Positions 1 through 9,665 are shown, counted from the first letter of the stretch. The stretch: DNA of 64,000 bases from an uncultured Pseudomonas sp. (GCF_946885955.1 NZ_CAMPHI010000024.1:14429-78428), one strand, 5' to 3'. Translations and numbers: made by a program. The notes: generated by a model not told the origin, from the sequence alone.

Positions 1-876
1 AGTGACGCCCCAGACCTGGGCCCGTTCTTCCTTGTTCAGCGCGTCGAAGAACTCCATAAACCCCGGCACCAGGTCGAACTTGGTGAGCATCACGTAGATC
101 GGGAAACGCACGCCGAGCTGGCTATACAACTCCTGCACCCGCGCACGGATGGCGCGGGCATGGGCGGTGCGCTCGGCCTCGCTGCCCAACAGCAGATCGG
201 ACAGGCTGATGGCGACGAAGGCGCCATCGATCGGCCGGCGCTTGCGCTGGTTCTTCAACAGGTCGAGAAAGCCCAGCCAGGCCGCCTTGTCCACCGCCGC
301 ATGGCTGTCCTGGGTGGTGTAGCGCCCGGCGGTGTCGAGCAGCACCGCTTCGTCGGTGAACCACCAGTCGCAGTTGCGCGTACCGCCGACCCCGCGAATC
401 GCCCCAGCGCCCATGTGTTCGGCTAGCGGAAAGTGCAGCCCGGAGTTGACCAACGCGGTGGTCTTCCCCGAGCCCGGCGGGCCGATGATCACGTACCAGG
501 GCAATTCATAAAGGTTGCGCCGCTCGCTGCCGCCGAGCTTGCTGCGTTTGAGCAATTGCAGCGCCTCATCCATGCGCTGCTTGAGGGTCGCCAACTCTTC
601 GGCGGTGGCGACGCTGGCCGCATCCGGTGCCACCGCCACCAGGCCCTGCATGACTTTGGCGGCGTTACGCCGGGCCTGGACAATGCGCAACACGCGCACC
701 CCGATCCAGCCTAAAAACAACAGCGCGATCAACACCCAGCGTACGCCCGCCGAGGCCAAGGGTTCATAGCCGGCGATGGCGATCAGCGGGCCGAGAAACC
801 AGATCACCAGACTCAGCGCGAGCAGGCCGAGCAGCGGCACCACCCAGCGCACCAGGAAATTGAAAAAGGCCTTCAC
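1..876 (-). CDS. tssM: T6SS inner-membrane protein TssM (IcmF), N-terminal part
   Basis: Partial gene cut by the left window edge; about 292 N-terminal codons are present. TssM is the large inner-membrane component of the T6SS membrane complex and works with TssL and TssJ. The start is GTG, overlapping the tssL stop as GTGA. Two hydrophobic membrane segments lie in the first 60 residues, followed by a cytoplasmic domain with a clear Walker A motif (GPPGSGKT, near residue 113) and a Walker B-like DTAGRY, typical of the IcmF N-terminal NTPase-like region. It is the last gene visible in the leftward tssJ-K-L-M group. The family assignment is firm; the C-terminal periplasmic part is not visible. 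Confidence 0.95.
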   Translation of the reverse strand, partial: MKAFFNFLVRWVVPLLGLLALSLVIWFLGPLIAIAGYEPLASAGVRWVLIALLFLGWIGVRVLRIVQARRNAAKVMQGLVAVAPDAASVATAEELATLKQRMDEALQLLKRSKLGGSERRNLYELPWYVIIGPPGSGKTTALVNSGLHFPLAEHMGAGAIRGVGGTRNCDWWFTDEAVLLDTAGRYTTQDSHAAVDKAAWLGFLDLLKNQRKRRPIDGAFVAISLSDLLLGSEAERTAHARAIRARVQELYSQLGVRFPIYVMLTKFDLVPGFMEFFDALNKEERAQVWGVT

Positions 877-2240
877 TGGTTGCCCTCCGCTAGCACGGTG
901 ATCTCCACGCGCCTATTCCTGGCGCGCCCGGCGGCGCTGTCGTTCGAGGCGACCGGTTCGGTGTCGCTGCGCCCTTCGGCGGTGAAACGCTCGGGTTGCC
1001 CGCTGCGTGCGGCGAGAATGTCCATCACCTGCTGCGCCCGGTCCTGGGATAGTTTCCAGTTCGAGGGGTAGCGCAAGGTGGCGATCGGTCGGTTGTCGCT
1101 GTGCCCGGTGACCTGCACCGTGCCCTTGACCTGGCGAATGGCATCGGCGATGCGCAGCAGCAGCGGCTCCAGCTGATCGGAAATGCTCGCGCTGCCCGAG
1201 GCGAACAACTCGTCGCCACGGATGGTTACCACCGAACGGTCCACCGCATCCTCCACGGCCACTCGTTGCGCCTTGATGTCCTCCGCGAGGAAGCGTGCCA
1301 GGCGTGGGCGTTCGATCAATTTGGGCTGCAGCGGCGGACGGTCGATGGTCTGCACCGGAATCTCGCCCAGGGCATGGATATTGCGAAACACCGGTTCGGC
1401 ATCAGCCGCCAATTTCAGGCGCAAGCCCAGCAGCAGCAATAGCAACAGCGCCAGGCAGATGGCCATGCCGACCCAGGGCGGCAGCAACTTCGACAGGTGA
1501 TCGCGCGCCACCCTGAGCCCGCGCCAGTGCGGCGACAGCTCGCGCTCGAATTCGCCGCGCACGCTGCGAATGGTGGCACTGGTGCGTTCGCGCAAGGCCT
1601 CCAGTTGGCTGCGACCGTCGTTCATTACCCGGTAACGACCCTCGAAACCCAGACACAGACATAGGTACAGCAGCTCGAGAATATGCAGACGCTGACGCGG
1701 GTTCTGCAGGCAGTGTTCGAGCAGCTGGAAGACTTTCTCGCCGCCCCAGGCTTCGTTGTGCAGGGTGATCAGCAGGCTTTGCTTGCCCCAGTCGCTGGTA
1801 CTGCCCCAGGGCGTGCTGAGCACCGCCTCGTCCAGCGCCGTACAGAGCACATAGCGGCTAAGCATCACCTCGTCCTGCGCTACACCAGCGGCGCGCGCCT
1901 GTTCCTCGAACTGGCGCAGATAGGCCAACAACTGCGCGCGCAGGCTAGCCGGTTGCGGGTGGGCGATGGTGCTGCGCAAACGGGTCAGCAGCGCCAACAG
2001 GGGGCCTGCTGCCCGCTCCAGGGGATTAAGGCCCTGGGCCAGGCTGCTCGCAACCGGTGCGCCCGGCATCGCCATGGTCGGATCGGCGGCGCTGGCGGTG
2101 TCCGCCCTTGGCGCAGCGGTATCGGCGGAGCGCCCGCCGGGCCGCGGCATGATCAGGGTGCGGTCGTTGCCGCCCGCCGCAGCGCCGCCTGAAGTGCCAC
2201 CTACGGCAGAGCCGCCGAAGGGATCATCGATCGGGTGCAT
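873..2240 (-). CDS. tssL: T6SS protein TssL with C-terminal OmpA-like peptidoglycan-binding domain
   Basis: 455 residues. TssL (DotU) is the inner-membrane partner of TssM. After a low-complexity N-terminus, the DotU domain covers roughly residues 75-255, with motifs such as LCTALDEAVL and TPWG. One membrane helix follows near 255-275 (WVGMAICLALLLLLLLGL). The C-terminal 150 residues are an OmpA/MotB-type domain, shown by VTGHSDNRPI and by LSQDRAQQV and GRSDTEPVA further on, so this is the extended TssL form that can anchor the complex to peptidoglycan. It sits between tssK, 6 bp upstream, and tssM, which it overlaps. Assignment is firm. Confidence 0.96.
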   Translation of the reverse strand: MHPIDDPFGGSAVGGTSGGAAAGGNDRTLIMPRPGGRSADTAAPRADTASAADPTMAMPGAPVASSLAQGLNPLERAAGPLLALLTRLRSTIAHPQPASLRAQLLAYLRQFEEQARAAGVAQDEVMLSRYVLCTALDEAVLSTPWGSTSDWGKQSLLITLHNEAWGGEKVFQLLEHCLQNPRQRLHILELLYLCLCLGFEGRYRVMNDGRSQLEALRERTSATIRSVRGEFERELSPHWRGLRVARDHLSKLLPPWVGMAICLALLLLLLLGLRLKLAADAEPVFRNIHALGEIPVQTIDRPPLQPKLIERPRLARFLAEDIKAQRVAVEDAVDRSVVTIRGDELFASGSASISDQLEPLLLRIADAIRQVKGTVQVTGHSDNRPIATLRYPSNWKLSQDRAQQVMDILAARSGQPERFTAEGRSDTEPVASNDSAAGRARNRRVEITVLAEGNQ

Positions 2241-2246
2241 GACGAA

Positions 2247-3581
2247 CTATCCTCGGATGGCCCAGAAGGCCAGATTCAGGCCCGGGAACTGGCCGGCAAT
2301 GTGGAAGGCGAAACCACCGGAGTTGGCCAGCTGTTTCCAGTGTTCGCTGCCGCGATCCAGTTCGAAATAGCTCGAGCCGGCGTGATAGGGAATCTGCCGT
2401 GGCGCCACGGGCATGGGCAGCAAGGCGATGCCAGGCAGCTGCAGGTTGACCAGGTCGCGGATGTGTTCCACCGAGCCGACCTTGGCTTGCTGGGGCAAAC
2501 GTGTGCGCAGGGTCTCGGCCGGCACTTCGGCGCGCACCACGAGAACGAAACTGGCCAGCTCCAGCAGACTCTTGTCGGCCAACATCGCCACGTGCACACC
2601 GTAGGATTTCTCGACGATGGGGATCGGCGTGGCGCGGGTATCGATGACCATCGAAAGCGCTTGTCGCAGATCCTGCATCACCGGCGCGAAGCTGCTCGCC
2701 AGGTCGTCGTGGGCATAGGCCGGGTAGTCGGCGGGACGGCGCCCGGCCACGGAGAAGGTGGCGAACTCGCCCGCCAGGCAAACCGCCTCACGGTAGAAGT
2801 CCTGCGGGTGCAGGGGGCTCAGCCGGGCCAGATGGCTGATCAGCGGCTCAGCGCGGTTGACCAGTTGCAGCAGCAGAAAGTCGGCGATCTCCGAGGCACC
2901 ACCGGCCCCCGAGGCCACCACCCGCCCCGCCAGGGCTTCGCCGCGCTGGTGCAACAGCCCTTGCAGCTCGCTGCGAAAGGCAGCCAGTACGCTGGAGGCG
3001 ACCACGTCGAGCAACGGCGGGATATAGTCGTCGTCCACTTGCAGGGCGTTGTCCGCGCGCTTTTCCAGCACCCGGATCAAACCGAGGCAGGCATATTCGC
3101 CAAGGCCATCGCGCTCGGTCAGCAGGCGTAGCGCCTTGCCGCCGATCGCCAGCGGCGCCCGGCTCTCGAAGGCGGCGTTGTCGTCACGTACCTCGCGCAC
3201 CTGGCTGATATAGCGCGCACCGCCGGGTGCTTCGCCCTCCCCCACGGTGTCGCGGCTGCCGGCACGCTTGAGCGGCAGAGCCAGATAGACCAGCGCATCG
3301 CGCAGGTTGTCATCCACGTTCAGCGGCGGCGGCGGAAGATCGTCGCCGGGAATGTCGAAAGGCGTGCCATCGGGCAGCACCCCGCGGGCACTGACAATCG
3401 CCACCTTGCCCTGGCTGAGCAAGGACTCGTCGATGCGCAGCTCGGAAAACCCCCAGCCACCAGCGATCAGCGGTCGGCAACGGCCATCGATCAAGGCCTC
3501 CATGTAGCGATCATGCTGCTGGAGATGCTGCGGCCGCAGGAACATTCCTTCTGACCACACCACACGGTTATTCCAGGACAT
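2247..3581 (-). CDS. tssK: T6SS baseplate protein TssK
   Basis: 444 residues. TssK forms trimers that connect the T6SS baseplate to the TssJLM membrane complex. The family hallmark N-terminus is obvious (NRVVWSEGMFLRPQHLQQHDRY), and the length matches the family. It is transcribed leftward between tssJ, 20 bp upstream, and tssL, 6 bp downstream, in the same order as P. aeruginosa HSI-I. No irregularity is seen. Confidence 0.97.
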   Translation of the reverse strand: MSWNNRVVWSEGMFLRPQHLQQHDRYMEALIDGRCRPLIAGGWGFSELRIDESLLSQGKVAIVSARGVLPDGTPFDIPGDDLPPPPLNVDDNLRDALVYLALPLKRAGSRDTVGEGEAPGGARYISQVREVRDDNAAFESRAPLAIGGKALRLLTERDGLGEYACLGLIRVLEKRADNALQVDDDYIPPLLDVVASSVLAAFRSELQGLLHQRGEALAGRVVASGAGGASEIADFLLLQLVNRAEPLISHLARLSPLHPQDFYREAVCLAGEFATFSVAGRRPADYPAYAHDDLASSFAPVMQDLRQALSMVIDTRATPIPIVEKSYGVHVAMLADKSLLELASFVLVVRAEVPAETLRTRLPQQAKVGSVEHIRDLVNLQLPGIALLPMPVAPRQIPYHAGSSYFELDRGSEHWKQLANSGGFAFHIAGQFPGLNLAFWAIRG

Positions 3582-3601
3582 GGCTGGCTTCCTCTGCCAA
3601 G

Positions 3602-4060
3602 TTATTTTGCAGGTTCCGTGGAGGCCGTGCTGATCGCCCTGGCCGTCAGTGAAACTGTCAATGGGGTGGTTTCATTGCTCGGGATACTGACCAGTTGGCG
3701 CCATACCGCGCTGTCCAGTTCGCGGTAGGACACCACCAGACCGAGCAACCGGCTTTGCTCGTCGAGCGTGCGCTCCAGGCTCAGTTGCTGGCCCGGCTGG
3801 ATCAGCAGTTCGTCCTGCGCCACCAGGTCCGTGGACAAGGTCGTGCTGGCGGCATCCACCAAGGAGAAATAGTCGGCGCGACTGAAGGCGGCAGCGCTCT
3901 TCAACTCATACAAACGCACCCGCACAGGCGTCGCTTGGCCGTCCGCCGAAGGATTCAGATCGGCAGCGGCCTGGATATGCATGACAACTACAGTGGGGCG
4001 CGGACTCGAAGCACAGGCAGTCAGCAATATTAATGTCGCGAACAACCAGAGCTTTGGCAT
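3602..4060 (-). CDS. tssJ: T6SS outer-membrane lipoprotein TssJ
   Basis: 152 residues. TssJ is the outer-membrane lipoprotein that contacts the TssM periplasmic domain. The N-terminus is a lipoprotein signal peptide with the lipobox LTAC (Cys16). The body shows the beta-sandwich family pattern, with RLYELKSAAAFSRADYFSL near residue 50. A GAGGA ribosome-binding site precedes the ATG. It heads tssJ-tssK-tssL-tssM and is separated from fha by a 134-bp AT-rich gap, so it may also have its own promoter. Confidence 0.94.
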   Translation of the reverse strand: MPKLWLFATLILLTACASSPRPTVVVMHIQAAADLNPSADGQATPVRVRLYELKSAAAFSRADYFSLVDAASTTLSTDLVAQDELLIQPGQQLSLERTLDEQSRLLGLVVSYRELDSAVWRQLVSIPSNETTPLTVSLTARAISTASTEPAK

Positions 4061-4194
4061 GTCGTTGTCCTCAATGACCTTTGTTATTCCAATTTGGAAC
4101 TATCGATAGCCAAATAAGATTAACTAATAATTTACTGGCAATTAGCCTTTATATATTGATGGCGCCTGGCCTTTATATAGCGAACTGACATCAC
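4061..4194. other. AT-rich spacer between fha and tssJ with a short direct repeat
   Basis: This 134-bp spacer is clearly AT-richer than its neighbours. It contains the direct repeat GCCTTTATATA twice, about 27 bp apart, around positions 4144-4180. On the minus strand these read TATATAAAGGC, lie 85-120 bp from the tssJ start and could hold a promoter for tssJKLM. No Rho-independent terminator is seen after fha. Confidence 0.4.
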
Positions 4195-5592
4195 TTAGCC
4201 TTTACGCAACTTCACACTTTGCTCTTCATAAGCACGACTGAATTCGCGCCCGAACAAATCCTCGAAGTCATCTTCAGCTTCCCTGGAAATGCTCGAATAG
4301 AGTTCCGTGAACAACTCCCAGTATTGCGCTTGGCGTGCACCTGGTAGCAAAAGGCCAATACCCGAAGACTTACGCAACTGTGTTTCCAATACTGCCGGTT
4401 GAAAGCGTTTGAGCAAGTGCTTAATAGAGGCTTGCACTCCAGCCATCACGGCCAATTGATGGGCTTTCAGGTCATCGAAGCTTTCCTTGATGGCCTGATC
4501 GGCCGGCATGAAGGCCTGATTGCCGGAGCGCAGCAGCAACAACAGCGCCTCATCGACATTGGGGGCGAATTTGAGGGGGTTGTTCTCCACCGGACGGATC
4601 ATGGTCTGCGCCATGCGGAACTCGCCCTTGAGGCTGGCACGGGCGCGCAACACCTCGATCAATCCCTCCACCATGTGACGGTAGCTACTGCCAATGGCCT
4701 CCATTTGAGCGAGGGCTTCGCCTCTGTCGATGCGCAGCTGGGCGAGCCCCGCGCCCCTGAGAAAGGCTTCCAGCACCTCGTCGCCACTCCCTTTTGCGGC
4801 CGCGGGCGGCGATACCGTGGCCAACTGAGCGGCTGGGTTCGGCGCGCTGGCGGCCATGTTTTCCGGTGCCGCTGGCAGTGGTTGCGGCTGTGCTGACGGA
4901 GTCGGCGGCGCTATGGGCACCGGGCTAATGCCCAGTTCGGCGAAGGGGTCCCAATCAGCCGGAATCGCTGGCGCTGCACCGGCTCCGCTGGCCAAGGGCT
5001 CACCCGGATACTGTGGCGCCGGCGGGCGAAAATCATGCCGTTCGGCCGGCACGTGATCGGCCAGGGGCGGCGGCGGTACTGCCGGGGACGCGAGAAAATC
5101 GAACAGGTCGGGTTTGGTATCCAGGGGCGAACCACCCGTCTGGATCTGTACCCTGGCGGGAGGCGCCGGCGCGGCGCCGGGCATCTCGCCAGGCGCCTGG
5201 CGCTTCATCAGCGCATCGAAATCGGTAAAGGGATCGCTCGTCACGGGCGCGGTGTTGATCATCGGTAGGGCGCCGTCGATCTGCACCAGAATGTCGTACT
5301 CGCCCACGCGCAGCAATTCGCCGTCCCGTAAGGGTTCGCTGTTGCCGCGGTGCATGCGCACGCCAGCGTTCACCAGCTGCACGCCATTGGTGCTGGTGTC
5401 GGTCAGGTAGTAGGTGCCGTCTCGTAATTGGATGACGCAGTGCTGACCGGACACCAGCCGCTCCGGGTCTGGAAGTATCCAGTCGTTCTCGGGATTGCGG
5501 CCGATTTTCAGCTCACCGCGATCAAGCTCGAACTCCGCACGTTGTCCAGGCGTGAGCTTGTGATAACTGGTGATTGTCAAACGCAGCGGCAT
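4195..5592 (-). CDS. fha: FHA-domain T6SS regulator/scaffold (Fha/TagH type)
   Basis: 465 residues from an ATG with an excellent ribosome-binding site (AAGGAG, 5 nt spacing). An in-frame codon 27 bp upstream is possible but has no such site. In H1-type systems Fha is the scaffold that, when phosphorylated by PpkA, triggers assembly. The FHA domain is N-terminal (about residues 20-95), with the phosphothreonine-recognition signature GRNPENDW, SGQH and TDTSTNG. A Pro/Ala-rich linker spans about 110-270. The C-terminal TagH-type domain (about 280-465) includes LRGAGL and FEDLFGREFSRAYEEQ. It is divergent from tssA across a 351-bp promoter region. PpkA and PppA are not in the window, probably lying left of tssM as in P. 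aeruginosa. Confidence 0.93.
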   Translation of the reverse strand: MPLRLTITSYHKLTPGQRAEFELDRGELKIGRNPENDWILPDPERLVSGQHCVIQLRDGTYYLTDTSTNGVQLVNAGVRMHRGNSEPLRDGELLRVGEYDILVQIDGALPMINTAPVTSDPFTDFDALMKRQAPGEMPGAAPAPPARVQIQTGGSPLDTKPDLFDFLASPAVPPPPLADHVPAERHDFRPPAPQYPGEPLASGAGAAPAIPADWDPFAELGISPVPIAPPTPSAQPQPLPAAPENMAASAPNPAAQLATVSPPAAAKGSGDEVLEAFLRGAGLAQLRIDRGEALAQMEAIGSSYRHMVEGLIEVLRARASLKGEFRMAQTMIRPVENNPLKFAPNVDEALLLLLRSGNQAFMPADQAIKESFDDLKAHQLAVMAGVQASIKHLLKRFQPAVLETQLRKSSGIGLLLPGARQAQYWELFTELYSSISREAEDDFEDLFGREFSRAYEEQSVKLRKG

Positions 5593-5943
5593 TAGTACTC
5601 CTTGTACGGTATTACTCAATAACGGCTCGGGTATGCCAACCAGTGCAACTGAGTATAGCTCCCATAAAATGGTTCAGTGTCGTCGAAGTTTTTGCTGTTG
5701 TATTAGCTTTTTTAGAATAAATCTAATAACCAAAGAAACTAAATAGATGTCCACCGGTCACCTATCTTGAAATGCCCCAATGCTCATCCCGTTGGTCGGT
5801 GAACTTCTTGACAAGAATTAAATAGCGCTAAAACTTTCTTTGAATTGTTGGGTCCAGAGATGACGCCAGAAGGACCGTTAATCCGCAGGAAACGGATTTA
5901 AGTCTTACGTTTGCTATGACTGTGTGCCGATTGCCAGGCCGAT
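5593..5943. promoter_or_regulatory. Divergent promoter region between fha and tssA
   Basis: This 351-bp AT-rich region separates the two divergent T6SS arms and must carry promoters for both. A consensus-like -35 (TTGACA at 5808-5813) is followed 15-17 bp later by TAAAAC/AAACTT at 5829-5836, a possible weak -10 pointing toward tssA. No operator was recognised. The promoter call is inference from geometry. Confidence 0.4.
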
Positions 5944-6981
5944 ATGGAGATCACCTCTGTGGTGGACGTACAGCAACTGTTGGATACGATTTCCCCTGAC
6001 GCCCCCTGTGGCGACGACCTCGAGTACGACGCTGCATTTCTTGAGCTTGAACGGGCAGCGCAAGGCCAGCCCGAACGACAGATGGGCGATGCGGTATTGC
6101 CCGCCGCGCCGCCGGAATGGCGTCAGGTGCGCGACCTCTGCGTCGAACTGTTCAAGCGCAGCAAAGACCTGCGCATCGCCAACTACTTCCTGCAAAGCGC
6201 CATTGCCCTGCAAGGCTTGCCCGGCCTGGTGCAAGGGTTACAGCTGATCCGACAGCTGCTCGCTCAGTATTGGGACGATCTGCATCCCAAGCTGGATGCC
6301 GAGGATGACAATGACCCTACTTTTCGCATCAACGCCCTGGCCGGCCTCAACGCCGAGCCGGTAATTCACCTGCTCTGGGACATGCCGCTGATCAGCTCGC
6401 GGGCATTCGGCAGCGTCAGCCTGCGGGCCGCGCTGAATGCAGCAGGCTTGCAGCGTTTCGCCAGCGAAAGCCTCAGTTCGGAACAGCTTGGCGGCGCCTT
6501 TCAGGACTGCGCTGGCGAACAGCTCGAGGCCTGCCGCGCAGCCCTGAACGACGCCCAGGGCACGCTGCTGACCATAGAACGCGAGGTCAACGAGCGGGTC
6601 GGTTCAGCGCGCGGCGCGGACCTCGGCGCGATCAAACAACTGCTTCGTCATGCCGTGCAAATCCTCACCGATCACTCCCCTCAGCCGGGTGTTGCCAGCC
6701 CTTTTGCCGGCGCCGCAGGCAATGTCGACGAGGCCATGCCCAGCCTCCCCGCCGTCACTCCGTCGCGTAGCGGCGGCGAGGTCGGCAACCGCGACGATGT
6801 ACTGCGCAGCCTCGACCGCATCCTCAGCTATTACGCCAGACACGAGCCCTCCAGCCCCGTCCCGGTGCTGTTGAGTCGCGCCAAGAGCCTGGTCAGCGCG
6901 GATTTCGCCACCATCGTGCGCAACCTGATTCCGGATGGCTTTTCCCAGTTCGAAAAATTGCGAGGACCCGAGGGCGAATAG
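5944..6981 (+). CDS. tssA: T6SS protein TssA (ImpA family, short form)
   Basis: 345 residues. TssA proteins cap or organise sheath and baseplate assembly. The N-terminal ImpA domain (about residues 10-130) shows the hallmark ISPDAPCGDDLEYD and WRQVRDLCVELF..SKDLRIANYFLQSAIALQGLPGLVQGL. The C-terminus (from about 265) has DDVLRSLDRILSYYARHEPSSPVPVLLSRAKSLV, typical of the short H1-type TssA. It is the first gene of the rightward arm, 64 bp before tssB. Confidence 0.95.
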   Translation: MEITSVVDVQQLLDTISPDAPCGDDLEYDAAFLELERAAQGQPERQMGDAVLPAAPPEWRQVRDLCVELFKRSKDLRIANYFLQSAIALQGLPGLVQGLQLIRQLLAQYWDDLHPKLDAEDDNDPTFRINALAGLNAEPVIHLLWDMPLISSRAFGSVSLRAALNAAGLQRFASESLSSEQLGGAFQDCAGEQLEACRAALNDAQGTLLTIEREVNERVGSARGADLGAIKQLLRHAVQILTDHSPQPGVASPFAGAAGNVDEAMPSLPAVTPSRSGGEVGNRDDVLRSLDRILSYYARHEPSSPVPVLLSRAKSLVSADFATIVRNLIPDGFSQFEKLRGPEGE

Positions 6982-7045
6982 TCCGAGTGAAAACGCGTAA
7001 CAGACGCCAATCCAACACAGCCGCATAGGCAACGCAGGAGGAAAA

Positions 7046-7561
7046 ATGGCTACCACCAGCAGCCAGAAGTTCATCGCCCGTAACCGTGCTCCCCGGGTGC
7101 AGATCGAATACGACGTAGAGCTTTACGGTGCGGAGAAGAAGGTGCAATTGCCCTTCGTCATGGGGGTGATGGCCGACCTTGTCGGCAAGCCCGCCGAACC
7201 GCTGCCGGCGGTGGCCGACCGCAAGTTTCTGGAAATCGACGTCGACAACTTCGACTCGCGGCTCAAGGCGATGAAACCACGGGTGGCGTTCAATGTGCCC
7301 AACGCCTTGACCGGCGAAGGCAACCTGAGCCTGGACATCACCTTCGAGAGCATGGACGACTTCAGCCCCGCCGCCGTGGCGCGCAAGGTCGATGCCCTCA
7401 ACCAACTGCTCGAAGCCCGCACCCAGCTGGCCAATCTGCTGACCTACATGGACGGCAAGACCGGCGCCGAGGACATGATCATGAAGGCGATCAAAGACCC
7501 GGCTCTGTTGCAGGCATTGGCCAGTGCGCCGAAACCGACCGAACCCGAGCCGCAAGCCTGA
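7046..7561 (+). CDS. tssB: T6SS contractile sheath small subunit TssB
   Basis: 171 residues, preceded by AGGAGGAAAA. TssB (VipA) pairs with TssC to build the contractile sheath recycled by ClpV. The family signature is plain: NRAPRVQIEYDVE near the N-terminus, LPFVMGVMADL, and FLEIDVDNFDSRLKAMKPRVAF. It lies 15 bp upstream of tssC, as always in this family. Confidence 0.98.
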   Translation: MATTSSQKFIARNRAPRVQIEYDVELYGAEKKVQLPFVMGVMADLVGKPAEPLPAVADRKFLEIDVDNFDSRLKAMKPRVAFNVPNALTGEGNLSLDITFESMDDFSPAAVARKVDALNQLLEARTQLANLLTYMDGKTGAEDMIMKAIKDPALLQALASAPKPTEPEPQA

Positions 7562-7576
7562 TAGAGGACGCAGATC

Positions 7577-9073
7577 ATGGCCGAATTGATGAAAAACCAG
7601 CAGGCCCAGGCAGAGGCCGCCACGGAGCAGCCGAGCGACTTCGCCGCCTTGCTCCTGCAAGAGTTCAAACCCAAGACCGAGCGCGCCCGCGAGGCGGTGG
7701 AAAGCGCCGTGCGTACCCTGGCCGAACAGGCGCTGAGCAAGACCGAGCTGATCTCCAACGATGCGATCAAATCCATCGAGTCGATCATCGCCGCCATCGA
7801 TGCCAAGCTCACTGCGCAGATCAACCTGATCATGCACCACGCCGATTTCCAGCAACTGGAAAGCGCCTGGCGCGGCCTGAGTTACCTGGTCAACAACACG
7901 GAAACCGATGAGCAGCTGAAGATTCGCGTGATGAGCATCGCCAAGGGCGACTTGCACAAGACCCTGAAGAAGTTCAAGGGTACCGCCTGGGATCAGAGCC
8001 CGATCTTCAAGAAGATGTACGAAGAGGAGTACGGACAGTTCGGTGGCGAGCCCTTCGGCTGCCTGGTCGGCGATTACTACTTCGACCAGTCGCCACCCGA
8101 TGTCGAATTGCTCGGCGAGATGGCCAAGGTCTGTGCGGCGATGCATGCGCCCTTCATTGCCGCAGCCTCGCCGACGGTGATGGGCATGGGTTCCTGGCAG
8201 GAACTGTCCAACCCGCGCGACCTGACCAAGATCTTCACCACGCCGGAGTACGCGGCCTGGCGCTCGCTGCGCGATTCCGAGGATTCGCGCTACATCGGCC
8301 TGACCATGCCGCGTTTCCTCGCCCGCCTGCCCTACGGCGCCAAAACCGACCCGGTGGATGCCTTCGCCTTCGAAGAGGAAACCACCGGCGCCGACAGCGC
8401 CAAGTACACCTGGGCCAACTCGGCCTATGCCATGGCGGTGAATATCAACCGCTCGTTCAAGCTCTACGGCTGGTGTTCGCGGATTCGCGGCGTGGAGTCC
8501 GGCGGCGAGGTGCCGAACCTGCCGGCGCACACCTTCCCTACCGACGACGGCGGCGTGGACATGAAGTGCCCGACTGAGATCGCCATTTCCGACCGACGCG
8601 AGGCGGAGCTGGCGAAGAACGGTTTCATGCCGCTGCTGCACAAGAAGAACACCGACCTGGCCGCGTTCATCGGCGCGCAATCGCTGCAGAAGCCGGCCGA
8701 GTACGACGACCCCGACGCCACCGCCAACGCCAACCTGGCGGCACGCCTGCCCTACCTGTTCGCCACCTGCCGCTTCGCCCATTACCTGAAGTGCATCGTT
8801 CGCGACAAGATCGGCTCGTTCAAGGAAAAGGACGATATGCAGCGCTGGCTGCAGAACTGGATCCTCAACTACGTGGACGGCGACCCGGCCCACTCCACCG
8901 AAACCACCAAGGCGCAGCACCCCCTGGCAGCGGCGGAAGTGGTGGTCGAGGACGTCGAGGGCAACCCCGGCTACTACAACTCGAAATTCTACCTGCGCCC
9001 GCACTATCAACTCGAAGGGCTCACGGTATCGCTACGGCTGGTATCCAAACTGCCATCCGCCAAAGCGGTTTGA
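7577..9073 (+). CDS. tssC: T6SS contractile sheath large subunit TssC
   Basis: 498 residues, the usual TssC (VipB) length. It forms the outer layer of the sheath with TssB. Diagnostic segments include LESAWRGLSYLVNNTETD, KFKGTAWDQSPIFKKMYEEEYGQFGGEPFG, MGMGSWQEL and, at the C-terminus, YYNSKFYLRPHYQLEGLTVSLRLVSKLP. It is the third gene of the rightward arm, followed by hcp after about 96 bp. Confidence 0.98.
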   Translation: MAELMKNQQAQAEAATEQPSDFAALLLQEFKPKTERAREAVESAVRTLAEQALSKTELISNDAIKSIESIIAAIDAKLTAQINLIMHHADFQQLESAWRGLSYLVNNTETDEQLKIRVMSIAKGDLHKTLKKFKGTAWDQSPIFKKMYEEEYGQFGGEPFGCLVGDYYFDQSPPDVELLGEMAKVCAAMHAPFIAAASPTVMGMGSWQELSNPRDLTKIFTTPEYAAWRSLRDSEDSRYIGLTMPRFLARLPYGAKTDPVDAFAFEEETTGADSAKYTWANSAYAMAVNINRSFKLYGWCSRIRGVESGGEVPNLPAHTFPTDDGGVDMKCPTEIAISDRREAELAKNGFMPLLHKKNTDLAAFIGAQSLQKPAEYDDPDATANANLAARLPYLFATCRFAHYLKCIVRDKIGSFKEKDDMQRWLQNWILNYVDGDPAHSTETTKAQHPLAAAEVVVEDVEGNPGYYNSKFYLRPHYQLEGLTVSLRLVSKLPSAKAV

Positions 9074-9169
9074 TTCATCTCAGGTGGCATTCGCCGTGTT
9101 GGCGGGTGCAGTACAACGCAGCGTGGCGAGTCGCTGGAACACAGTGACGTCAACCACTAAGGAGGCATG

Positions 9170-9658
9170 ATGGCTGTTGATATGTTTATCAAGATCGGCG
9201 ACGTCAAGGGCGAGTCCCAGGACAAGAATCACAAGGAGGAGATCGACGTGCTCTCCTGGAGTTGGGGCATGGCCCAGTCCGGCAACATGCATGTCGGCGG
9301 TGGCGGCGGTGCCGGCAAGGTCAATATCCAGGATCTGACATTGACCAAGTGGGTGGATAAGTCCTCGCCCAACCTGATGATGGCTTGCTCCAGCGGCAAG
9401 CATTACGACGAGGCCAAGCTGACGGTGCGCAAGGCCGGCGGCGACGATCCGGTCGAGTACCTGACCATCACTCTCAAGGAGGTGCTGGTGTCCTCGATCG
9501 GAACCGGTGGCAGTGGCGGCGAAGATCGCCTGACCGAGAACGTCTCGCTGAATTTCGGCCAGGTGCTGGTCGATTACCAGCCGCAGAAACAGGACGGTTC
9601 CAAGGACGGCGGCCCGGTCAAATACGGCTGGAATATCCGCGAAAACGTCAAGGTGTGA
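9170..9658 (+). CDS. hcp: T6SS tube protein Hcp (H1 type)
   Basis: 162 residues from the second of two adjacent ATG codons, which is better spaced from the AAGGAGG site. Hcp hexamers form the inner tube and carry small effectors in their lumen. The sequence MAVDMFIKIGDVKGES and the following EEIDVLSWSWGM, GGGGGAGKVNIQDL and VKYGWNIRENVKV are very close to P. aeruginosa Hcp1 as I recall it. A stable hairpin follows the gene, then a Tae4-type effector. That neighbour fits delivery of the amidase through the Hcp lumen. Confidence 0.97.
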   Translation: MAVDMFIKIGDVKGESQDKNHKEEIDVLSWSWGMAQSGNMHVGGGGGAGKVNIQDLTLTKWVDKSSPNLMMACSSGKHYDEAKLTVRKAGGDDPVEYLTITLKEVLVSSIGTGGSGGEDRLTENVSLNFGQVLVDYQPQKQDGSKDGGPVKYGWNIRENVKV

Positions 9659-9665
9659 CGACGGC

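Noticed and set aside
6893..9010. Long minus-strand open frame of about 700 codons opposite tssB and tssC
   Set aside because: It mirrors two unmistakable T6SS genes, shows no family resemblance and is the usual antisense artefact of GC-rich coding DNA.
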